This document shows, piece by piece, positions 16,726 through 24,133 of a DNA stretch of 64,000 bases. Both the position numbers and the translations under genes were made by a program. The stretch's first letter is position 1. Each line of letters begins with the position of its first letter. The notes below the pieces were generated by a model. It was given only the letters and a program-made list of their open reading frames with translations. It made no database searches and was not told the origin of the DNA. Origin of the DNA: Chloroflexota bacterium (GTDB lineage Bacteria; Chloroflexota; Dormibacteria; Dormibacterales; Dormibacteraceae); assembly GCA_005883575.1 (NCBI GenBank), contig VBFH01000023.1, forward strand, positions 62,001 through 126,000, in the 5' to 3' direction.

Positions 16726-18729
16726 CTAGCTGATCAGGCGGGCCGCCGGAGGCACCGGCGCGAACTGCGCGTTGTACTTGAAGCTGGGTAGAGTCCCGGT
16801 GAACGTGAACGACGCCGCGATGATGCCACCGGTGCCCGCCGCCTCGGAAACGTAGGGCGAGGTCACCGCGACCGAGGCTGATGGCGCGTAGACGAGTCCG
16901 ATATAGGCGCTGTTCCCGGAAGCTCCGATCGAGTTCGAGCAAGCATTGGCAGCGGGCTCGTAGACACTGATCCAGTTGTACTGGTAGCCGCTGAAGACAT
17001 AGGTGTCGCTGGTGTTGCTCGCGCTCAGACAACCGCCCGCGGGATAGTAGAGCTCGACCGCGCCGGGCGTGACCGGGCCTGGGCAAGTGATGTAGGCGTC
17101 GCCAACGGATTTGCAGTTGTTCTCGTTAGCGCGGTCGCCGGCCGCGCCCGTGCCCCGCGCGGGGTTCTGATTGGGTAAGCCGGCGGCCAAGGGCGCCCGT
17201 TCCGGGTCGGGCGGGTATGCGCCTGTGGTTCCTGGGGCGGCGGCGGCGTTTGGGGCGAAAGGCGAAGCCAGCTGTGAGGACAGCGTGACCTGCTCGTTGC
17301 CAAGCGTGCATCCCGCGCCGGTCGTCAGAGGGCACGGGTTGGTGTTGGTGTTGGTCACCGAGCCGGTGACCGGAACGTTGGTGGCCAGCCCGAACGGCCC
17401 TCCGCATCCAGCGGGTGGCGGTGCTGCATAGATGTTGTACGAGGTCGCGCCGGGCACATTGCTGATCGCGACCTGGACATCGTCGAAGTGGTTGTTCAGG
17501 TTCACCGAGCGACACATGGACGGCGCGCTTTCGCGCGTGTAGGAGACACCGTTGTAAGTATCGGTACGCACCGAGGTGATCACGAACGACCAGATGCCGA
17601 ACGGCAGGTCGCGCGGCCCGGTGAGTTTGGTCACCTGAAACGCACCCGCACATCCGACGCCGTTGGAGTCCCAGAACTGGTTTGACGCCACCTGGTTGTT
17701 CGATGCATCCGGCTCGTCGGGAGGTTTCAGCTCGTTGCTCACGAAATCGGTTGTGTCTTGAGTGCCGGCCAGAAAGTCATAGACGCCGCCGCTGAGGAAC
17801 CAGCAGTGCGCGCCGTTCAGGATCGGCAGCGAGGCGTAGACGCCGGGCAGGAGGACGACGTTGCTGCTGCCGATGCCCTGGCTGCCACCGGTCACACTGG
17901 GCGCGGCGTAGCCAGGATCCGCCAGCCGAAAACCCGAACGGGTCGCTCCCGCAACGTCCGGGTAGGTGCAGGGGGTCGTTGCTCCGCTCGGGTAGCAAAG
18001 GTTGGAGACCGAACCCGCAACAGTCGACTGGCAGCGGGCGAACAGGTCTCCGGCCACGGCCAAGCTGCCGCCCGCGACGGAGACGCCTCCGTTGGACACG
18101 ATGTCACCGGTGACGCCGAGCGTCCCGGCTCCGTTGATGCTGATCGCCGAACCTGCAGCTCCTCCGCAGCCCGACTGGTTGAGCGCACCGACGGCCGGTG
18201 TGAGCCGCTGATTGTTCACTTCCCCGTTCCCCGTCGCGCCGAGGGTGGGCGTTGCCCCGTTCGTGAGCACGCGTCCGAACTGGAGTTGGAGGGTCCGGGT
18301 CGCGGAGATCGTGAAACGACTTCCCTGGGCCCCGGCCACCCGAGCGACATCGGTCAGCACAGTGCCGTCGGAGTAGGTGCAGGTCACGGTCCACGCGCTC
18401 GCGCCGGGTGTTCCATAGCCGGAGCAGGCGGGCGCGTTGTAGAGCCTCAGGTTGGAGCCGAAGATCGCAGTCGCCGCCTGCTCGGCGGAGACGTAGCTGC
18501 CGGTCTGCTGGAGCTTGTCCGCCGCCGCAAGCGCCGCGGCGTCGATGGCGGCCTGCAGGTCACGGCGTACGGCGTAGGCGCGCGAGCCGTCGATTGCGAT
18601 CGCGACCATCCCGATGAGCACCGTCAGCATCAGCGCGATGATCACGATCGCCTGCCCAGACTGTGCCTGTAGGCATAGCCCTCTTCCCGCAGGGGAGAGG
18701 GCTCCAGGGTGAGCTGCGCCCTTGGCCAT
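16726..18729 (-). CDS. TadG-like Tad pilus protein
   Basis: From ATG 18729 the protein is 667 residues. After about 20 residues comes SGQAIVIIALMLTVLIGMVAIAIDGSRAYAVRRDLQAAIDAAALAAA, the N-terminal membrane anchor and pseudopilin-like helix of the TadG/TadE group. The remainder is a large Gly/Ser/Asn/Thr-rich extracytoplasmic part with many cysteines (GCGGAAGS, CTYPDVAG, CWFLSGGVYDF). It should be an exported minor pilin or pilus-associated adhesin-like protein. Residues 9-18 are encoded by a palindromic repeat (18677-18703). It follows two TadE-like genes on the same strand; the nearest start is five bases past the preceding stop. Confidence 0.82.
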   Translation of the reverse strand: MAKGAAHPGALSPAGRGLCLQAQSGQAIVIIALMLTVLIGMVAIAIDGSRAYAVRRDLQAAIDAAALAAADKLQQTGSYVSAEQAATAIFGSNLRLYNAPACSGYGTPGASAWTVTCTYSDGTVLTDVARVAGAQGSRFTISATRTLQLQFGRVLTNGATPTLGATGNGEVNNQRLTPAVGALNQSGCGGAAGSAISINGAGTLGVTGDIVSNGGVSVAGGSLAVAGDLFARCQSTVAGSVSNLCYPSGATTPCTYPDVAGATRSGFRLADPGYAAPSVTGGSQGIGSSNVVLLPGVYASLPILNGAHCWFLSGGVYDFLAGTQDTTDFVSNELKPPDEPDASNNQVASNQFWDSNGVGCAGAFQVTKLTGPRDLPFGIWSFVITSVRTDTYNGVSYTRESAPSMCRSVNLNNHFDDVQVAISNVPGATSYNIYAAPPPAGCGGPFGLATNVPVTGSVTNTNTNPCPLTTGAGCTLGNEQVTLSSQLASPFAPNAAAAPGTTGAYPPDPERAPLAAGLPNQNPARGTGAAGDRANENNCKSVGDAYITCPGPVTPGAVELYYPAGGCLSASNTSDTYVFSGYQYNWISVYEPAANACSNSIGASGNSAYIGLVYAPSASVAVTSPYVSEAAGTGGIIAASFTFTGTLPSFKYNAQFAPVPPAARLIS
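18677..18703. repeat. REP-like palindrome inside the TadG-like coding start
   Basis: AGCCCTCTTCCC (18677-18688) and GGGGAGAGGGCT (18692-18703) form a 12-pair stem with one mismatch around GCA, followed by CCAGGGTGAG. This GGGAGAGGGCT..AGGGTGAG wording is that of common extragenic palindromes in high-GC bacteria, yet it lies inside the reading frame just before the membrane anchor. Confidence 0.55.
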
Positions 18730-18734
18730 CCCGG

Positions 18735-19265
18735 CTAGTACTCCGTCCGGTAAACCGCGGCCGCCGAGATCACGACGTGGCCTGCGGTCGCTTGAGCCAC
18801 GATCGGTGTGATAAGCACCAGGTTGAAGCGCAGGGTCACCTGCAGCTGGTCGTTGCCGCTCGCGGGATTGACCGCGCTGCAGCCGCCGGCTGCGGTGGCT
18901 GCATACTCCCCGCCAGGTGCGTTTGGAGGTGGAGACGCCTCGACGGTGGCCGGAGGGGCCGGCTCGGTGACGTAGAGCCAGGCTGCGTTCTGCGGCGGCG
19001 TGGACGAAGTCAGGGGACCTTGCGGGCACGGTTCGGTCACGGGGTTGCCGAGCATCTGGGCGGTGACTGCGCTGAGCACGTCAGCGTTTGTCGGCAGCTG
19101 GTTTGAAGCCCGGACCGCGTCCCGCGCGCCCTCGCGGGCCGCGTGGTTCAAGGTGTCGTAGTAGAAGATCGCGCGCCCGATGTCGATCACGCCGAACAGC
19201 ATCAGCAAGAGCACCGGGGAGACCAGCGCAAACTCGATCAGGGCCTGCGACCGCTGCTGCTTCAA
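18735..19265 (-). CDS. TadE-like minor pilin (first of two)
   Basis: From TTG 19265 the protein is 176 residues and opens LKQQRSQALIEFALVSPVLLLMLFGVIDIGRAIFYYDTLNHAAREGARDAVR, the typical short positive leader, a glutamate at position 5 of the hydrophobic helix and the TadE helix. The C-terminal part is a Pro/Thr-rich exported domain. The frame is open to a TTG at 19418 that overlaps the previous gene's stop (AATTGA), but the added 51 residues coincide with a string of hairpins (19290-19392) and look non-coding, so the inner start is chosen. It should be exported and processed as a pseudopilin; no TadV-type peptidase is in the window. Confidence 0.78.
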   Translation of the reverse strand: MKQQRSQALIEFALVSPVLLLMLFGVIDIGRAIFYYDTLNHAAREGARDAVRASNQLPTNADVLSAVTAQMLGNPVTEPCPQGPLTSSTPPQNAAWLYVTEPAPPATVEASPPPNAPGGEYAATAAGGCSAVNPASGNDQLQVTLRFNLVLITPIVAQATAGHVVISAAAVYRTEY

Positions 19266-19339
19266 CTTCCCCGGACCGTGATCAGTCGCCGGGAAGGACT
19301 TTCGTCCTCCCCCGCGGGCCCTCTCCTGTTGCGCACAAC

Positions 19340-19392
19340 GCCTGGTGAGGCCAGGCAAGAATCGCTGGATGGCGGCCGGGATGAACCCGGCC
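19340..19392. repeat. Two adjacent hairpins between the TadE-like genes
   Basis: GCCTGG-tgagg-CCAGGC (19340-19356) and GGCCGGG-atgaa-CCCGGCC (19374-19392) are perfect stems of six and seven pairs. The second is nearly identical to the hairpin at 23112-23132 and belongs to the CCGG-N-ATGAA-N-CCGG group also seen at 16531-16555. GGAC-tttc-GTCC lies just beyond, near 19293. Confidence 0.55.
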
Positions 19393-19414
19393 TTGGCACG
19401 GCGCTCGTCTCTTT

Positions 19415-19987
19415 TCAATTTCCCTGCACCGTCATGTGCTGGTTAGCGGCGACCTGGAACACGCCGAACTGCGAGCGGACCAGCGGCGTCAGCGGGCCGT
19501 ACGTGTACAGCACGATCACGTTCACATCGAGCTGGCCCTGGTTTGTCGCCGGGCTCGTGAAGTCGAGGCCGGGCGTGTTGTTGTAGCAGATGTAGAGCCA
19601 CGGCTGGTTGGCGGTGGGCGGGTAGGCGGCAGACCCGTAGGGCGGGTTGTGCACGCCATTGCCGTCGGTGGGGTTGGGACAGGTCGTGGTCGGGTTCTTG
19701 AGCACCGAGGCTGGAAGTGAGATGGTCGCCAGCTCGCTGTCCACGGCTGCCTTGATCTCCGCGTCGTATAGGTAGGGGTGCGAGCGGCCGGCGGCGTCGA
19801 ACCACGCCCCGTGCCTCGCACCCTCGCGCGCGGCGTTCGACAGGGCCTCGGAAACGTAGATCGAGCGCCCGATGTCGACCAGCCCGCCGACGAGCAAGAG
19901 CAGGACGACCGAGGACACGGCAAACTCCACGAGGGACTGCCCCGTCTGGGCGCGCCGAGCGCCGAAAAGTACGTTTCTGAGTGTCAT
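19415..19987 (-). CDS. TadE-like minor pilin (second of two)
   Basis: From ATG 19987 this is a 190-residue protein. RAQTGQSLVEFAVSSVVLLLLVGGLVDIGRSIYVSEAL is a TadE helix with the conserved glutamate, preceded by a positive leader (MTLRNVLFGARR), and NAAREGARHG follows as in its neighbour. The exported part has a cysteine pair region (CPNPTDGNG, LYICYNN). It is the first gene of the minus-strand pseudopilin operon and diverges from the CpaB gene. A GTG 18 bases upstream (20005) is a possible alternative start that would nearly touch the divergent gene. Confidence 0.82.
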   Translation of the reverse strand: MTLRNVLFGARRAQTGQSLVEFAVSSVVLLLLVGGLVDIGRSIYVSEALSNAAREGARHGAWFDAAGRSHPYLYDAEIKAAVDSELATISLPASVLKNPTTTCPNPTDGNGVHNPPYGSAAYPPTANQPWLYICYNNTPGLDFTSPATNQGQLDVNVIVLYTYGPLTPLVRSQFGVFQVAANQHMTVQGN

Positions 19988-20034
19988 GTAAGGGGGGCTC
20001 GGCACCGGGATATCTTGCCTATGATTGGTCGGCC

Positions 20035-20796
20035 TTGCGGACGTTTAGTGCAATTACTTCGCGCCGGCCATTCACGCTGCTTGGCATCCTCCTCGCGCTC
20101 CTCGTCATCGTCGCTTTCGTTCTCGTTGCACTTAACGCCAGCACCGCCGGCAGCAGTCAGTACCAGACCGTGGTGGTGGCCAACAAGGTCCTGCAGCCTC
20201 GAATCCCGATCACGGCCGACTCTCTGACGACGTCCAGCCTGCCCGTCCCCGGGACATATCCGAAGGTTTACTTCGACAGGATCCAGGACGTCCAGGGCAT
20301 GGTGCCACTGGTCACGATCCCAGAGGGCCAGGCGGTGGTCGCGAACGACGTGGCCAAGGCCAGCCAGGCGCTGGGTTCTCAGTCCGAGTACCTACCGGTT
20401 CCTAAGGGCTACGTCGCGTTGACGATTCCGACCAGCGAGCAGCAGGGCGTCGCCGACTACATCCAGCCCGGCGACTACATCTCGGTGATCGCCACTGTGT
20501 CGAGCGCGGGCAAGGTCGCCTCGCTGACGATCTTCACCCAGCTCCATGTGATCGAGGTCGGCACCCGGACCGCGAACGGCGGCGCCAACGCCACAAGCCT
20601 GATCGTCGTCGTCACCCAGTGCCAGGCCGAGGTCATCACCTGGTTTTTGGCCTACGCATCGCTCAAGTACACACTGGAGTCCTACCACGACTATCAGCCA
20701 GGCGAGCAGGCACCCGATCCCAAGTGTCCGAGCGTCGGCGACGCAAAAGGCGTGACCCTGACGGTCGTCAAGGCCGCCTTCCCCGGCCTGTTTTAG
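20035..20796 (+). CDS. cpaB: CpaB/RcpC-like Flp pilus assembly protein
   Basis: About 253 residues from TTG 20035. The protein begins with a positive stretch and one membrane helix (RPFTLLGILLALLVIVAFVLVAL). It then has an SAF domain (YQTVVVANKVLQPRIPITADSL... and IPEGQAVVANDVA), and a second domain with VPKGYVALTIPTSEQQGVADYIQPGDYISVIATV, the hallmark of CpaB/RcpC. CpaB stabilises the Tad secretin channel in the periplasm or cell envelope. A GTG at 19981 is in frame but would overlap the divergent TadE start, so the inner TTG is preferred. TadB and TadC follow on the same strand, ten bases on. Confidence 0.85.
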   Translation: MRTFSAITSRRPFTLLGILLALLVIVAFVLVALNASTAGSSQYQTVVVANKVLQPRIPITADSLTTSSLPVPGTYPKVYFDRIQDVQGMVPLVTIPEGQAVVANDVAKASQALGSQSEYLPVPKGYVALTIPTSEQQGVADYIQPGDYISVIATVSSAGKVASLTIFTQLHVIEVGTRTANGGANATSLIVVVTQCQAEVITWFLAYASLKYTLESYHDYQPGEQAPDPKCPSVGDAKGVTLTVVKAAFPGLF

Positions 20797-20806
20797 GAAC
20801 CGAGGC

Positions 20807-21751
20807 ATGAATCTTCCGCCCGAGACGCTCGTTGCCGTTCCGATGGCGGCGGCCATCTTCGTTTTCTTCTGGGCGCTCGACAAGGTTCGCAAGGAACGGG
20901 TGTCCGCACCCACCGAGGCGATGCCGCCGCGGGCCACGCCTCGCGAGCTGGTCGACCGCCTGCTCAAGCCGGCGGCGGAAAATCTGAGTCAGCGACGCAG
21001 GGTGCAGGGCAAGCCGACGCTCAGCGAAGACCTGGCGCGAGCTGGGCTCAACATCACGCCGCCCGAATACCTTCTGATCCGGATCGGCGCGGTCGGGCTC
21101 GGCGCCCTGATCGGCTTATTCCGGTTTGGGTTCACGCTCGGCCCGGTCATCCTCGGTGTGATCGGCTTCGTGCTTCCGCCGCTGGTGATCGCCTACCTGC
21201 AGCGACGGCGCCAGCAGCAGTTCAACGAGCAGCTCGCGAGCATGCTCCAGCTGCTCTCCAACTCGCTGAAGACGGGCTACGCGATCGACCGCGCCCTTGA
21301 GACCGTCGCCGCGAAATCGCAGCCGCCGGTGTCGACGGAGTTCGAGCGAGTCACTACCGAGATCACGCTTGGCACCTCGGTCGAGGACGCATTGAGCGCG
21401 CTGCTGCTGCGCATCAACAGTCCCGACCTCGAGTTCATCGTGACCGCGATCCTGCTTCACGTCCGCGTCGGCGGCAACCTGGCCGAGGTGCTCGACAACA
21501 TCTCGGATACGCTGCGCGACCGCCTACAGACGAAGCGCGACATGAGCGTACTCACCGCGCAGTCCCGGGCGTCGGCGAGCATCATCACGGGCCTTCCCAT
21601 CCTTCTCGCGCTCGGCCTCTACGTCTTCGTCCCCGGCTACTACGCGCCGATGACCAGCACATGGGTCGGCTACGCCATGCTCGGCTTCGCCGGTTTCATG
21701 ATCCTGATCGGCAACCTGCTGATCCAGCGCATGACCGCGCTCGAGGCTTAG
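20807..21751 (+). CDS. tadB: TadB-like type II secretion F-domain membrane protein
   Basis: The 314-residue protein has an N-terminal helix (VAVPMAAAIFVFFWALDKV), a cytosolic stretch, and helices around IGLFRFGFTLGPVILGVIGFVLPPLVIAYL. The T2SS-F domain has LASMLQLLSNSLKTGYAIDRALETVA and AILLHVRVGGNLAEVLDNISDTLRDR. Two C-terminal helices follow (IITGLPILLALGLYVFV, MLGFAGFMILIGNLLI). TadB is the inner-membrane platform that the CpaF motor drives. Its stop is directly followed by the TTG of tadC, so the two are translated together. Confidence 0.93.
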   Translation: MNLPPETLVAVPMAAAIFVFFWALDKVRKERVSAPTEAMPPRATPRELVDRLLKPAAENLSQRRRVQGKPTLSEDLARAGLNITPPEYLLIRIGAVGLGALIGLFRFGFTLGPVILGVIGFVLPPLVIAYLQRRRQQQFNEQLASMLQLLSNSLKTGYAIDRALETVAAKSQPPVSTEFERVTTEITLGTSVEDALSALLLRINSPDLEFIVTAILLHVRVGGNLAEVLDNISDTLRDRLQTKRDMSVLTAQSRASASIITGLPILLALGLYVFVPGYYAPMTSTWVGYAMLGFAGFMILIGNLLIQRMTALEA

Positions 21752-22624
21752 TTGTTCCAGATCGCGGTTGCTGCGGGCGTCATCTGCGGGGCCATCGTGG
21801 TGGCTTACTTCATCGCCATCGACCAGTTCCGGGCCGCGACCGCCAATGGCGGTCATGTGACCACACCGGCGCGCCCGTTCGTCAAGCAGCTCGAGTCGCT
21901 GCTGCGCCCGGTCTCGCACCTCCCTGCTCGGACGGCGGGCCAGTTGCGCCAGAAGCTGAGCCAGGCCGGAAACCCTGGCAACCTGACCCCGGCCGGATTC
22001 CAGGCCGTGCGCTACAGCCTGGCGGCTCTGCTCGCGATCGCTGGACTGGCGCTCGGCCTTTTGGTCCCGCTCGGCTTACCGGACATCGTGGCCGCTCCCC
22101 TTTCCGGCGGCGTTCTGGCGGTTGCCGGCTTCCTGGCGCCAAGCGTATGGCTCGGGCAGCTCATCTCCCAGCGCAAGCGCCAGATACAGCGTTCGCTCGC
22201 CGAGGCGACCGATCTGCTCACCCTGGTGGTTGAGTCAGGCATGAGCCTCGACGAAGGGCTGCTCAGCATCACCGAGCGCTTCCACAACGCCCTCGGCGAT
22301 GAGATCGGCAAGGTGCTGCGCGAGATCCGGCTCGGCAGGCCTCGAATGGCCGCGCTCGAGCACATGGCGGACACGGCCGGCGTGGCGGACCTTCATCACC
22401 TCGTAGAGTCGATCGTGCAGTCAGACCAGATGGGCGTGCCGATCGCGCGCCTGCTTCGGGTGCAGGCGACCGAGATGCGTCGCCGGCAGCGGCAGGGCGC
22501 TCAGGAGCGGGCGGCACAGGCCTCATCGCGCATGGTGTTTCCGATGGTGGGGTGCATTTTTCCGGTGTTGTGGGTCGTCCTGCTCGGACCCGCCATCATC
22601 CAGGTGTTGCAGTCACTCAAGTGA
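21752..22624 (+). CDS. tadC: TadC-like type II secretion F-domain membrane protein
   Basis: The 290-residue partner platform protein starts at TTG 21752, the base after tadB's TAG. It has an N-terminal helix, paired helices around LLAIAGLALGLLVPLGL, and the F-domain with LAEATDLLTLVVESGMSLDEGLLSITERF and HLVESIVQSDQMGVPIARLLRVQATEMRRRQRQGAQE. A final helix follows (MVFPMVGCIFPVLWVVLLGPAII). TadB and TadC together form the pilus assembly platform. The MerR-like gene overlaps its last bases (GTGA). Confidence 0.92.
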   Translation: MFQIAVAAGVICGAIVVAYFIAIDQFRAATANGGHVTTPARPFVKQLESLLRPVSHLPARTAGQLRQKLSQAGNPGNLTPAGFQAVRYSLAALLAIAGLALGLLVPLGLPDIVAAPLSGGVLAVAGFLAPSVWLGQLISQRKRQIQRSLAEATDLLTLVVESGMSLDEGLLSITERFHNALGDEIGKVLREIRLGRPRMAALEHMADTAGVADLHHLVESIVQSDQMGVPIARLLRVQATEMRRRQRQGAQERAAQASSRMVFPMVGCIFPVLWVVLLGPAIIQVLQSLK

Positions 22625-22977
22625 AGGTGATCGACAGCCGGGGCGTTCGCACGCAGCATCAATCCTTCAGCGACCTCGACAAGCCGTTGTACACCATCAG
22701 CGTCGCGGCCGAGATCCTGGAGACGCATCCGCGGACGCTGATGCTCTACGAGGATGCGCGCCTCATCGAGCCGCACCGTACGAGCACCAATCGCCGCCGC
22801 TACTCGCAGCGCGATATCAGCAAGGTGCAGGTGATCCAGCACCTGACGCGCGAGAAGGGCGTGACGCTCGCGGGAGTGCGCCACATCCTGAGCCTGTTCG
22901 AGGTGATGAAAAAGCATCGGGTCGAGCCGCCGGGAGAGCTGCGCGAGATCTTCGACCGCTACGCGCAGCTGATATGA
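22621..22977 (+). CDS. MerR-family regulator, HspR-like
   Basis: The 118-residue protein from GTG 22621 carries YTISVAAEILETHPRTLMLYEDARLIEPHRTSTNRRRYSQRDI, a MerR winged helix-turn-helix with the HspR-like spacing and NRRRYS wing, then LTREKGVTLAGVRHILSL. The C-terminal dimerisation coil is short and there are no cysteines for metal binding, which argues for the HspR/GlnR-like rather than metal-sensing branch. Being overlapped with tadC, it may autoregulate the tad operon; heat-shock control is unlikely since no dnaK genes are near. Confidence 0.85.
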   Translation: MKVIDSRGVRTQHQSFSDLDKPLYTISVAAEILETHPRTLMLYEDARLIEPHRTSTNRRRYSQRDISKVQVIQHLTREKGVTLAGVRHILSLFEVMKKHRVEPPGELREIFDRYAQLI

Positions 22978-23003
22978 GGGAAAACCCGGATGGTTTTCCC
23001 TCA
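22975..23003. terminator. Perfect 12-pair hairpin on the MerR stop codon
   Basis: TGAGGGAAAACC (22975-22986) and GGTTTTCCCTCA (22992-23003) are exact complements around CGGAT. The left arm begins with the TGA of the MerR-like gene. It lies in a convergent gap and is symmetrical, so it could terminate the tad operon and, from the other side, rsfS. A smaller stem (TGCGG-gcttcg-CCGCA) follows at once. Confidence 0.6.
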
Positions 23004-23111
23004 TCGCGCGTGCGGGCTTCGCCGCAGGCGCGGCTCTCTTTCCCGTATACGGTTGGGACTTGTTTAAGAGCCGCTCCTAGCGATGATTGGCAGGCCTGAA
23101 GGACAAAGTCA

Positions 23112-23132
23112 CGGCCGGGATGAACCCGGCCG
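23112..23132. repeat. Hairpin CGGCCGGG-atgaa-CCCGGCCG
   Basis: A perfect eight-pair stem around ATGAA, 23 bases before the end of rsfS in a convergent gap. It repeats, with flanks differing, the hairpin at 19374-19392. Likely a short extragenic palindrome family member or a bidirectional terminator lacking a T run. Confidence 0.55.
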
Positions 23133-23154
23133 CCAGGGCAACGCTGGTAATGAC

Positions 23155-23532
23155 CTACGCGCTTGCGGCTTTCCTCCGCCTTTTTGCCGCCGGCGCCCAC
23201 AGGCTTTCCAGGTCGTAGTACGACCGCTCGCCTGGTAGGAAAACGTGCGCTAGCACCGAGTCGAAATCGAGCAGGATCCAGCCCGCGTCGTCGTAACCGT
23301 CGACCGCGAGCGGCCTGCGGTCTCGTGCCTTGGCCGCCTCGACCATCGCGTCGGCGATGGCGCGGACCTGCCGGTCGGTCTCGCCTTCGCAGATGACGAA
23401 GTAGTCGGCGACGGACGTCTGGTCGCGCACGTCCAGCACGACCGGGTCCCAGGCTTTCTTTTCGGCTGCTGCGCTCCGCAGCAGGCGGGCGAGCTGCAGC
23501 GGCGTGAGTCGCTTGGTCCGTTCAGCAGCCAA
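23155..23532 (-). CDS. rsfS: Ribosomal silencing factor RsfS
   Basis: From TTG 23532 the protein is 125 residues. The RsfS/Iojap core is clear: LDVRDQTSVADYFVICEGETDRQVRAIADAMVEAA, then DAGWILLDFDSVLAHVFLPGERSYYDLESLW. It binds uL14 on the 50S subunit and blocks subunit joining under starvation. A Lys/Arg-rich tail (KRRRKAASA) follows. The start lies two bases after the nadD stop, the usual nadD-rsfS pairing. The frame is open upstream into nadD but without similarity. Confidence 0.93.
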   Translation of the reverse strand: MAAERTKRLTPLQLARLLRSAAAEKKAWDPVVLDVRDQTSVADYFVICEGETDRQVRAIADAMVEAAKARDRRPLAVDGYDDAGWILLDFDSVLAHVFLPGERSYYDLESLWAPAAKRRRKAASA

Positions 23533-23533
23533 T

Positions 23534-24133
23534 CTACGGATTATCCATATAGAGGTTGTTTTTGGCGATGTAGGCGACCACCGCCGGCGGCACGCGGTCG
23601 GTGACGGACTCGCCATTGGCGATCGCCCTTCGCAGAGCGCTCCCTGAGATGTCCGGGGTCGGCCGCACGCAGACGGTCACGCCAGGTCCTCCAAGCCCGG
23701 CGGCCTCTAGCGCCGGCCCGTCCGGGGAGCCGCTGCCAGGCCGGGTCACGATCACGATCGAGGCCAGCCGGCGAACCTCTTGCGGTTTGTGCCACCTGGC
23801 AAAGAGCCTGGCCGCGTCCCAGCCGAGGATCAGGAATAGCTCGTCGTCCAGATGGATCGCCTTGAGCTGCTTGAGGGTGTCCACCGTGTACGAGACCTCC
23901 GCTCGCCGGATTTCGACGTCGGACACCCCGAACCGGCTGTCTTCATCGATCGCGAGGCGGCACATCTCGACGCGCTGCGTCCCGTCCGCCACCGTGCCCC
24001 GCCTGTGGGGTGGGAGTCCGGTTGGAATCAAGAGCACGCGATCGAGCTCGGCGCAATCCACGGCCGCTCGCGCGGCGGCGATGTGGCCGAGGTGGATCGG
24101 GTCAAACGTTCCCCCCAGGATCCCGATCCTCAC
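23534..24133 (-). CDS. nadD: Nicotinate-mononucleotide adenylyltransferase NadD
   Basis: The 199-residue enzyme joins nicotinate mononucleotide and ATP to form deamido-NAD. The nucleotidyl-transferase opening GILGGTFDPIHLGHIAAARAA has the GxFDPxHxGH signature, LLIPTGLPPHRRG is the substrate loop, and ISGSALRRAIANGESVTDRVP is the C-terminal ISST-like motif (here ISGS). GTG 24133 overlaps the obg TGA (GTGA). Length is normal for the family. Confidence 0.94.
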   Translation of the reverse strand: MRIGILGGTFDPIHLGHIAAARAAVDCAELDRVLLIPTGLPPHRRGTVADGTQRVEMCRLAIDEDSRFGVSDVEIRRAEVSYTVDTLKQLKAIHLDDELFLILGWDAARLFARWHKPQEVRRLASIVIVTRPGSGSPDGPALEAAGLGGPGVTVCVRPTPDISGSALRRAIANGESVTDRVPPAVVAYIAKNNLYMDNP

